A stretch of 64,000 bases of DNA, taken from the NCBI GenBank assembly GCA_003194525.1, contig NBIV01000146.1, positions 124,001 through 188,000 of the forward strand, in the 5' to 3' direction. The notes beneath the pieces were generated by a model. That model searched no databases. It saw only the letters and a program-made list of their open reading frames with translations, and was not told where the DNA came from. The translations under genes were made by a program, and so were the position numbers. Source of the DNA: Gracilariopsis chorda. Taxonomy: Eukaryota; Rhodophyta; Florideophyceae; Gracilariales; Gracilariaceae. Below are positions 1 to 7,607 of the stretch, piece after piece (the stretch's first letter is position 1; each line of letters starts with the position of its first letter).

Positions 1-397
1 TTATGAGCACCGCTCTGCCCACACACATTCCAAACCAAGGTAATAAGCGACGCTTGCGTAAGGGACTTTGCCAGCTCTTATCTCACTTTCGTAGTTCAAT
101 ATTTTACGGGGTTCAAATATCTGATATTGGAACTCTGGGGCGAACCAAATATCAGATATTTGAACTGTGGGGCAGTTGTGAACGTGGAGGTAGTGAGATA
201 ACCACGTTATGTTACGTATCTCCTACTTAATAAGCCTGAGAAACTCTTTTCAAAAGGCAATGACATATCTTTCGAAGAGAGGACGAGGGTGCAAAATCTA
301 AGTCAGATATATACCGTGTATCTTTAGTGGTGCACACTTGCATAGTCAACGACTAGGCCACACATTGCCATATGCCATGTCTTGAAGTGTATTAGGC
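1..397 (+). other. Leader of old gypsy element, no gene
   Basis: No coding frame is supported. The stretch holds an imperfect hairpin at 111-165 (arms 111-130 and 145-165, about 20 pairs with one missing T, built on the AAATATCTGATATTT palindrome). The same hairpin is present in the inverted copy near 34507-34561. It may be untranslated leader or LTR sequence of the old element. Confidence 0.5.
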
Positions 398-1142
398 CTA
401 AGGCGCTACAGCAACGTATGAAGTATCTCGTAGAATGGTGCAAGAATTAAGAATCTAGCAAGGACTTCGGAACTTTCATGCGAAAGCTGATAACGCAGGC
501 ATGCAAGTATGATGCCAATCGTGGAACAGCTTTTTGTGCATCGGGTTCTGATTCAATCACCAGTTCCGACACCAACGCACAACCACGCCAAAGGTCTTCT
601 CGCAAAAAAAAATTTGGGAAGAAATGAAAGGTGAGAACTGCCGCAAGCGAGGAAAAGAGCATGACCATCGAGTGGAAACTGAAGGCAGCACTGAGAGATT
701 AGCAAAAGACTTACCCCCGGGTTGGCTACCTGAATGCGATGGACGGCATTTTATTTCAGATTGCCCAATAGCCACGGAAGAGCAGAAGAAATACCTTCGT
801 AAGGAGTACTGCGAGAGAAACAAGGCGCGGCAAGAGGCCATGAAATTCAAAGGCGAGCAAAAGGGTGCAATTAAACAAATTGGTGCTGATAAGATTGATT
901 CTCATTCATCACTGTTTAGCGCTTATTTTGGGAAAGGTGCTGTAGAAGTTGTGGTCTTAGGCAAACAGAGTGCGGACACCAATGCCATTCCATCCACCAT
1001 CTACGATCCCATCAAGCAAACTGGAGTGCCCTGTCACCCCATGATATTACAATTTCCACACACATACAGCAACATGCTCTACATACAAATGCGAAGTTAT
1101 CCTCACACTGCGAGCTTGTGTGCAAGAAAAAGAGAACCCTAG
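398..1142 (+). pseudogene. gag and protease remnant of old gypsy element (copy A)
   Basis: A gag-like helical segment at about 398-560 is broken by a stop. An open frame from 624 to 1142 then encodes a damaged zinc-knuckle region ending HFISDCP, followed by a charged linker (KYLRKEYCERNK). Its end resembles the start of a retropepsin (ADTNAIPS). In active gypsy proteases this motif is preceded by D-S/T-G. Here the residues are GKQS, and in copy B GKQG, so the catalytic aspartate is absent from both copies. The 172-codon frame is open in copy A but has a TAG in copy B. Assignment to gag-protease rests on order and motif remnants. Confidence 0.6.
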
Positions 1143-1714
1143 ATGTTAGTCTGCGTATTCGACATAGAACAACACTAATTTTACGTGAATCTGCTTGGGA
1201 AATTGCTGATACTAATCTGAAATATGTGCTCGTCGGCCATCAGGTCCGTTCTGTTGGGGTTTTGTGACAATAAAGCCATCTTGGCGGCGATTTATGACAA
1301 AAATAATGGCATTATTAACTTACCTGAGGCTTTGGCACGAAAGAAGTCCGTAGAAAGTCAACAATCTTACCAAATCGCATCACTTCTGAAAGTTGCAACA
1401 TTTCATAGCGGTTAATAGGAGGGTGATGATGGGTTAGCTGATGCCAATGTCTGCATTGATTTAGAAGATGAAGAGCCTGCAGATGTTGATAAAGCCTTAT
1501 GAGATCTAGACTCCGACGCCCAGCAAAATGGCATCTCTTAATAAAGGGCAGGAACATTGGATCGCATGGAGAGAAAGTTAAAGTCGGTTTTCGATTGAGG
1601 CTGGGCAAAAACCGGACGAGGAAGAATGTCTCCGAGGGAGATCAAGGTCGATCCCACAAAATGGTCGGTAAAAGTTAGGTCGCGACGTTATGCAGGGCCG
1701 CAAAGACCATTTCT
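1143..1714 (+). pseudogene. Decayed protease-to-RT spacer of old gypsy element
   Basis: The stretch between the protease remnant and RT contains only short frames (for example 1224-1415) broken by stops. By position it should encode the end of the protease and the start of RT, but I recognise no motif with confidence. The same sequence occurs inverted at about 28080-28650. Confidence 0.4.
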
Positions 1715-2530
1715 GAAAGCGTATGTCACCAAGCTAGTAGACTTTGGATTTCAGATACCCAATGCTCACGCAGAATAGCAGGCCGCACCATTACCAGTGC
1801 CAAAAATCGGGTGAAGCGCTAAGTACCGGAAGGCGATCGATTTACATCCAGTTAATGCTTCAACTATCAAGCAAGCGTGCCCAATGCGACATTTAAACTC
1901 AGAGATACAGGACCTTTCTGGGAGCACATGCTTTGCAGTGATCGACTTTTTGCAAGGCTACTATCAGTTGTCAATACACCATAATTCGTACTCCTCTTGT
2001 GGAGTCGTCTGCCCAGAAGGTACATACTCCTCAACCCGTGTTATTACTGATCTCACCACCGCCACCACCTACGTCTAGTCCTGTTTCAAGCCTCTCTTTA
2101 AGAATCTGAGAGAAAATCTGAACGCTTGGCTAGATGACTTTAACCTACATGCCAACAACGAGAGAAAACTGCTGGACGTGATGCAGAGATTCATTGAAGC
2201 ATGCACAGAAAAGGAACTGTACATATCAGCGAAGAAAAGCGTACTGCTTGCAAAAGAGATCCCGTGGTGTGATAGAATCGTGAGAAAAGGGGGCTACAAG
2301 CTGGATCCGACAAACGTAGGAGGACTCAAAGATGTACACTTTCCCAAGACGGCGGATGAACTTCTTGAATTTATCTATTGCTGCCACTGGATGTCTAGCA
2401 CGATATCGGACTTTGAATGTCGTGTCGCACCGCTGGTGAACACCCTAGAAGAGGTATATGCCAAATCCGGAAGTTGCCCTAAACGGTCAATCAAAATAAT
2501 TACATTGCGCGGTTTGTCGTGAGGCCGAGA
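1715..2530 (+). pseudogene. Reverse transcriptase remnant of old gypsy element (copy A)
   Basis: RT motifs appear in order across several frames: a palm segment (FAVIDFLQGYYQL) at about 1936-1975, then NAWLDDFNLHA near 2129-2160, which keeps the catalytic DD of the YxDD box, and then the thumb and connection (KKSVLLAKEIPWCDRIV) in the open frame 2178-2522. The LDD-type box and the WCxRIV thumb are typical of a gypsy lineage found in protists such as oomycetes. The gene is broken by a stop near 2078 and by frameshifts, so no full RT can be made. The copy B version is at 27267-27905. Confidence 0.75.
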
Positions 2531-2833
2531 ATTGGAAACAACTTCACAGAATATCCAAAAAAAACCTCGCAACGAAATTGAGTTAGCATACCCGCGCAAA
2601 GGAAATGTTATCTGCGTGTATACTGATGCCTCCAACAAACATTGGTGAGTGGTCGTTACGCAAACAGACCCCTTATCGCTAGAGAAGCCGTTCAACAGAC
2701 AGCGCCATGAGCCATTGGAATTCTTGGGTGGCACATTCAAGGGCACACAACAAGACAGAAGTACCTACCAGCAGGAAGCGTTTGTGATTGTGCAGATATT
2801 TGAGAGTCTGGACTACATTTTCCCCGATGATCA
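2531..2833 (+). pseudogene. RNase H N-terminal half, old gypsy element (copy A)
   Basis: The frame carries CVYTDASN (the first RNase H aspartate) near 2616-2640, then RHEPLEFLGG and TYQQEAFVIVQ, which match the gypsy RNase H core. It stops being RNase H just after LDYIFPDD because of the LTR insertion. The domain resumes at about 3771 with FTDHRNL in a compatible frame once the insertion is removed. A TGA sits at about 2647. Confidence 0.75.
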
Positions 2834-3765
2834 CCTTTTGCAACGCGAAAGACGTGGAAATTGCGGTGATGCTACTCATACTGTAGGAAGGTAACGCGGT
2901 TACTGTGTCGGCTGTACCGTATACGAGTTGGACTCATACGAAGTGACGCCAATGGGGTGGTTTACTGTGTGAAGTTTCACCTAGGAAGGTAAAAATGTAG
3001 AATGGATTGTAGGATGAGTGGACGCGTGTGCGACCGCACCATGCTGTAGTGTTATTTTTTATTTGGTTTGACCTCTTAGGGTTCCTGACACTGGCCTGGC
3101 CACGTGGGTGGACCTGAGAAGGTGTGCACTATTTTAGATAATTATTACAATTTATTTGGTAGTGTAACTACTTAGGTGAGCGCGACCTCGTCGTCGCGAG
3201 CACTAAGTAAAGTTAACCCGAGACTTTGGTCATTCATAACTGTTCAGTTTGACCGGAGGTTCCCGCTCTGGATTTTGACGTCGTTACGCCAGGTGATACT
3301 CCTCGCAGATGGTCACCACATTCATTTCGCTCAATTCAACGGCTCGGTAAGCATACAGATACTCTGTGTTATAATTGTTGTGTGACATTTACCTACCGTG
3401 TGGTACTGGTATCACCGCTATATTTGGTAGTTTTTCCGCTACATTCCGTGCATGTGAACCCTCCGTCGGGTCTGTTCCAGCTTTCCGCACGACATGCCGG
3501 GTGGTTTTTCTCCATCCTCAGAAGGCACCTTTCACGAGGTATATTCTAAGCTGCCGCATCGCGTGGAAGACTGCTCTCTGGTTTTGCCGTCTTTACGGCT
3601 CGGTTTCATCTTTCTTTATCCACCTCTGTGGTCCATCGGAAATACCTACGGAGTTACGCCCGTATTACATGTATGCAGAGAGGTCTGTCACTGGATCCGC
3701 CTCCACAGGGAGCAAGGCCCCGGATACCTTGATTATGAGACCCAAACTTCCGGTTTTGCACTACA
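2834..3765 (+). repeat. Solo LTR of family 2 gypsy element in RNase H of copy A
   Basis: This stretch is the inverted counterpart of 19880-20500 plus 26645-26955, the Helitron-split 5' LTR of family 2. The right end TTGCACTACA resembles the family 1 LTR end TTGCACCACA. The left end is less certain (2834 to 2882); TGCAACGC at 2839 also occurs near the family 1 LTR end. Possible target repeats are GATCA and GTGCA, a weak match. No gag or pol is attached, and the RNase H continues right after it. Short frames inside (3176-3923) are not supported as genes. About 0.9 kb is a normal LTR length. Confidence 0.75.
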
Positions 3766-4409
3766 GTGCACGTATTCACAGACCACCGCAACCTTCGTTT
3801 AGCGCTGGCCTCGATTGCTCTGGAACCCACATTTGGCCACCATTTTGTCGCCAAAGTGCAAAGATGGGCAGTATTTCTTTCTCAAATCCAGTAAAACATC
3901 GAGCACATCCCTGGATCGGATGACTTATGTGTAGACATGTTCACCCGTTGGGCACAAGGACAAAGATTGCAGAATCTTGCGACTCGAAGTATTTGTAGCA
4001 TGGTGCACACAACTGCTCAAGTGCCACCACCAACTAATGAGATTTAATGGCCGGACTTAGATGATTACCGCAGAGCCCAAACGTCACAAGCACCACCAAA
4101 TGCAATCAGAAAGGACTCAGGTCGGCGATGGAAACGAAGAAAGGCAATCTGGATATCAACAGGAGCCACGGAGCGGAAGCTAAAGGTGCTTGTCCTTTCC
4201 CACGGAGGAGCGATTGGGCATCGCAGAGCCGAAGCCACAAAGAGCATTCTGAAGGAAAACCTCACATGTAGCACTCTTACCAACGACGTCTCTGAGTTTA
4301 TGAGCGGCTGTCTTCACTGTATTTTAACCCGCATTGTTGAAGTAGTGTCCAGGCCACTTGGCTCTAAGATGCACAACGGCCAGTTGAGGTGGTGCACTTT
4401 GACTTCTTG
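3766..4409 (+). pseudogene. RNase H end and integrase zinc finger, old gypsy element
   Basis: From 3766 the frame reads VHVFTDHRNL, the RNase H motif, followed by HIPGSDDLCVDMFTRWAQG near 3900-3960, the usual end of gypsy RNase H. Integrase begins around 4170 with LSHGGAIGHRR and CLHC, which are the H-H-C-C zinc-binding residues. The reading ends at the family 1 insertion at 4410, and the catalytic core resumes at 16105. Stops are present near 3870 and 4040. Confidence 0.75.
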
Positions 4410-5236
4410 TGTGGTGCAATGCCCCAAAGGGGAAAAACACCGAAAGACGTTCGGGATCTTCCTCTCACGAGGTTAACCCAGTTGGGTAGAGCCCTCCCAG
4501 AGGTGTCATGGCGAAGCCGGTTCGTAAGACCAGGGACACCTGTCGCGACTCGCGCAGGGAGGTGAAGGCGAAGAATCGGTATCCGCGTGAGCGGGGTGTG
4601 ATCCTCAGTAGAGGTATGTTTCCACCTAAGTGGGGGTGTGTGAGCGGATGCACACACGAGGGCCGCGGATAGCGGGAGGTGCTACCCTAAAAAGGGGGAG
4701 AAGGAAGGGCGAAGAGGAGGAAGAGAGGACGATGTGAGTCGCGAGAGCGACGAACGGATACGGCAATGCCGGTGGACAGGACTCCCTATACAGGGCGAAA
4801 CACCAATATGATTGGAACAATGATACTCCCAAGGATGGGCTTCTTTAGATGTGCAAGGGGGTTAGATGTCACGTGGTTTACGGCGTTTCCCTCCAAGGAG
4901 GAGTAGAGTACGCGCGTAAGCGCCAACAACTAGAGCCAATTCCCCAGGTTGGGGTCCCTTGTTGGGTAAGGTTTACTGGTGCGACGGCAGTGCGCCGTCG
5001 CACTAAGTACTAGCTTCCCAGAAATGGGTGTGAAAATAATACGTAATATTAACTAAAATACTCCACATTTCGTGGCAACATCCACTACTGTGGCCAACCG
5101 CCAATTGGCCCAAAACCGTGTCCCACGTGTCCATACCCACCATTGTGGGGCGTAGTTCATATACACACTACACAACCGATAATATCGGGAAAACGATCAA
5201 GTACCTAGAATCCCTCCCTGAGGGCGTTGCACTTCA
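4410..5236 (-). repeat. Family 1 3' LTR (left)
   Basis: Direct repeat of 15278-16104, 827 bp. On the + strand it runs from TGTGGTGCAATGC to GCGTTGCACTTCA; the two ends are imperfect inverted repeats of 13 bp. It is full of short hairpins such as CCCC-AAA-GGGG (4422-4432), CCTC-TCAC-GAGG (4461-4472), CCGC-GTGA-GCGG (4583-4594), CCTC-AGTA-GAGG (4603-4614), CCAC-CTAA-GTGG (4622-4633) and a 7-bp stem GCGACGG/CCGTCGC near 4980. Confidence 0.95.
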
Positions 5237-5256
5237 TATCCCCCCCCTAAGACGGG
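5237..5256 (-). other. Polypurine tract of family 1
   Basis: On the minus strand the bases just before the 3' LTR are purine rich, with a run of eight or nine G ending GATA. This is the expected site and composition for plus-strand priming. Confidence 0.7.
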
Positions 5257-5292
5257 AAAACGACCGCCGACGCGGAGGATTCCCAGACGAAA

Positions 5293-7080
5293 ATGGGTGA
5301 TAAAAGCGCGTGCTCTGTCTCCAGTTCTCCGGTAAATCCCTGTGCATCAGAGTCATCAAGCGCACAAACGACAACAACAGCCACCCTCGACAGGGGAGAA
5401 ATGAACGACGACAACAACATCAACAACCACAGCCAACCTCCGAGGCTTCTCGGGCGATACACCACCGGTTTCCGGTCAGTTCTCCTGCCTCAGGGCGATC
5501 GACATCCGGTACAACCTGGGAATATGGCTGCTGCAGCCGACCATCCCTTCGCACTACCACCTTCGGTGGTGTCCTCCGGAACCACTCCGGTGTCCAACTG
5601 GCCAACCTACAACACCCTGGTGGGGCTCAACCCGATGAATCGGAATCACACGTCGCGCCTGCACCTTGCCCCTCGGTTCCACCCGGTCGCTGTCCTCAAT
5701 AAGGGCTTGGTCACCGCTTATGCGGATGGTTCAGACACCCTTCCGGGGGATCTGCCCAGAGCAGTCACCACATCGTGGGATTGGCGTCACCGGATTGCGA
5801 TTCCGCGTCACCACCTCCGAAGAAACTCGGGCGAGACCGTCACTGCGGCACAGACCGCGCTGACGCGCATGGCGTATCAACGCCAGAGCCGGGCTCCATT
5901 CGATGTACCGGTCCCACCGGAGTTTGGCTTCGACGTTAGCTACTTCCGCACTCGCGGGGAGATTGGGTACGGCGAGAACCAGTTCCGCCTCGAGACCCTC
6001 GCTTGGAGGAATTTCCCCGCAGCGCGGCAAGAAGCCCTTTGCTGGGAGCGACCGATCATTCGGGCGGAGTTCAGGTACCTTCCCCGGCACTACCGGTCCA
6101 ACTTTCTCCAAACCTTCATCCGCTACGAGCGGCGTTGGCGATCACGATTCGGGTATTTCATCCCGTACCAGAACGTGGAGATAGAGCGGATTGCGCCGCC
6201 TCACCGACTAGGTCGGTATGTAGCACTCCCCGAGTGGTGGCGCTTCCATGAAGCCTGCCGGCGGCGCTACATAGAACTCTCGCCGGTACTTACGTACCTT
6301 GGTTCGCTGCTCATGCAGGATCCCCGGTCGGGGTTGTGGTCCGTAGTGGTTACGGAGTGGGCGGCCCGCACTGCGGCTTATATCCTCAACGAGGCGTACG
6401 ACCAGTATCGTCTCTGTTTCCTTCAACCGCGTGTGCGGGCAGCGATCCGCGATTTGAATCTTCGCATCCCGCTTGGGGGCCAGGCCAACAATGAAGAGTT
6501 CCTCCAATTACTTGGGTACATCGACAGCGTTAGCTGGAGTGAGGTCCCGCTGGAGCAAAGCGGTCGTCTGGATGGCGGCAGCGGTAACACCGGTGGTCCG
6601 GGACTCGGTAGAAACACCGCCCTTGCGGGGGATTTTATCTACTTCGACCTTTGGGAGTTCCGGGAATTTTCCTCCGAGGAGGCGCGCGAGGTTCGCGATA
6701 CGCCCCAGCATGTGCCGGAAGACCACCCTGTTGGGTACGTCAATTCTGACGACTACTACCGCGCATACGGCGAGGATGACCCAATGGTCGATAACGAACC
6801 GGAAGAACCCGGGGAGATGGACGTAGAGGAAACCGGCGCTAGCGCGGAAGTTTTCCCAGAGGGGGTATCTCCGGCCGAGCCGGCTGCTGACCCTTCGGCG
6901 GCAAGTGCCGGACCTTCTATCCCCAGCGGGGTGACGGCGAATGAAAACGAGATCATCGCACGTTTTCTCCGGGGTGCCGGTCTGAGCGCTGCAGAGTTAT
7001 CGGGGGATGTCACCACCATGGCGGACGCGTTGGCCTACCGCCTCGCTGGTGGTTACGCCCCGGACGATGGGGGTGAGTGA
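5293..7080 (+). CDS. Antisense ORF of family 1, 595 codons, unknown function
   Basis: An uninterrupted frame runs opposite to gag and pol, in the space between the 3' LTR and the chromodomain frame. I do not recognise its family. Residues 1-50 are rich in Ser, Thr and Asn. Residues about 60-420 look globular and are rich in Arg, Trp and Tyr (LAWRNFP, YFIPYQNVEIERI, ALPEWW, VVVTEWAARTAAYI). Residues about 480-550 are acidic and Pro/Ala rich (EEPGEMDVEE), and the C-terminus is small and polar. No signal peptide is evident. An AATAAA lies at 7168-7173. A decayed frame of matching position, orientation and length is found in family 3 (49427-51288) with scattered similarity. Plant Tat-lineage gypsy elements such as Grande and RIRE2 are known to carry extra antisense frames. 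Homology to those is untested. Confidence 0.75.
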   Translation: MGDKSACSVSSSPVNPCASESSSAQTTTTATLDRGEMNDDNNINNHSQPPRLLGRYTTGFRSVLLPQGDRHPVQPGNMAAAADHPFALPPSVVSSGTTPVSNWPTYNTLVGLNPMNRNHTSRLHLAPRFHPVAVLNKGLVTAYADGSDTLPGDLPRAVTTSWDWRHRIAIPRHHLRRNSGETVTAAQTALTRMAYQRQSRAPFDVPVPPEFGFDVSYFRTRGEIGYGENQFRLETLAWRNFPAARQEALCWERPIIRAEFRYLPRHYRSNFLQTFIRYERRWRSRFGYFIPYQNVEIERIAPPHRLGRYVALPEWWRFHEACRRRYIELSPVLTYLGSLLMQDPRSGLWSVVVTEWAARTAAYILNEAYDQYRLCFLQPRVRAAIRDLNLRIPLGGQANNEEFLQLLGYIDSVSWSEVPLEQSGRLDGGSGNTGGPGLGRNTALAGDFIYFDLWEFREFSSEEAREVRDTPQHVPEDHPVGYVNSDDYYRAYGEDDPMVDNEPEEPGEMDVEETGASAEVFPEGVSPAEPAADPSAASAGPSIPSGVTANENEIIARFLRGAGLSAAELSGDVTTMADALAYRLAGGYAPDDGGE

Positions 7081-7167
7081 AACCTCTAGTCCAGTTTCCT
7101 GGTTCTTCTTTCCCTGGCTATGCCAGTTAGTGTAGTGTAGTATTGTGGGGAGCTAGCTGCTCCCCTG

Positions 7168-7173
7168 AATAAA
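7168..7173 (+). promoter_or_regulatory. Polyadenylation signal AATAAA for the antisense ORF
   Basis: A canonical AATAAA lies about 88 nt after the TGA of the + strand frame and upstream of the convergent chromodomain frame. It would allow a separate + strand transcript to end between the two converging genes. Function is inferred. Confidence 0.5.
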
Positions 7174-7271
7174 CTTTCCCGTTTAGAACGGTGCTGCTGG
7201 GTTGAGTTCCCCGTCTTCGACGGAACTTGCCTTGTTATCCTTTCCTATCGCTCTCCGCTCGCGCGGCAACG

Positions 7272-7589
7272 TTACCGAACTTGGGCATTAACCAGCGTGA
7301 CTGGGGCTTCAGTTCCCGTTTGACGGTGGTATCGCAGGACCTGCGACCGTGGGAGGTGTTCAATTGGCTCCCACGTATCCCCACTGGTGTCGTACCCGTA
7401 CCAGCGGACGCGGTATTGTAGAATACTATCCTGGTCCCAGGTGTGTCCGACAAGTCGGTCTACTACGAACTCTCGTTCGTAGATCTGCCAGCCGTGCCCG
7501 GTGGTGGTTGTACTTCCTTGCGGGGGCTGCCCGCTGTGCGGTATAATGTCCCTTAGAAGGGTGTTCGGCGATAACTCCCGCGTTGCCAT
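7272..7589 (-). CDS. Chromodomain protein of family 1 (separate frame)
   Basis: The 105-codon frame encodes a chromodomain at about residues 36-90. The motif FVVDRLVGH opens it, followed by the aromatic and charged core YRVRWYGYD and DTWEPIEHLP. In chromoviruses this module lies at the C-terminus of integrase and steers insertion to modified histones. Here it is separated from the preceding pol frame by the TGA at 7608-7610 and a frame change. It may be reached by frameshift or readthrough, or the split may be a lesion. The residues before it (NTLLRDIIPH) echo the end of pol (HTLLRDIFPH), because both are encoded by hairpin-type repeat units. Confidence 0.85.
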   Translation of the reverse strand: MATRELSPNTLLRDIIPHSGQPPQGSTTTTGHGWQIYEREFVVDRLVGHTWDQDSILQYRVRWYGYDTSGDTWEPIEHLPRSQVLRYHRQTGTEAPVTLVNAQVR

Positions 7590-7607
7590 GCGCTGTGATA
7601 GCGGCCG

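Larger units (their letters stand above)
1..2833 (+). mobile_element. Old Ty3/gypsy chromodomain element, copy A, first segment
   Basis: This is the 5' portion of an old gypsy element, continued at 3766-4409 and 16105-17280 once the nested insertions are removed. Remnants appear in gag, protease, RT, RNase H, integrase, chromodomain order, which is the Ty3/gypsy order. The segment is repeated in inverted orientation at 26956-34675 with about 1 percent difference over the stretch I compared by eye (2640-2840). Frameshifts and stops break every gene, so the element is dead. The left end lies at or before base 1, so no 5' LTR boundary can be set. Confidence 0.8.

Noticed and set aside
3375-3923. 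182-codon + strand frame and 3494-3802
   Set aside because: Lies in the solo LTR of family 2 and runs over its edge into RNase H; the other LTR copy has different frames.
4410-5236. CRISPR-like or REP-like array because of many short palindromes
   Set aside because: No regular spacing, no constant repeat and no cas genes; the context is an LTR of a eukaryotic retrotransposon.
5293-7080. Envelope-like gene for the extra frame of family 1
   Set aside because: It is on the opposite strand to gag-pol and shows no signal peptide or membrane segment, so an env role is not supported.
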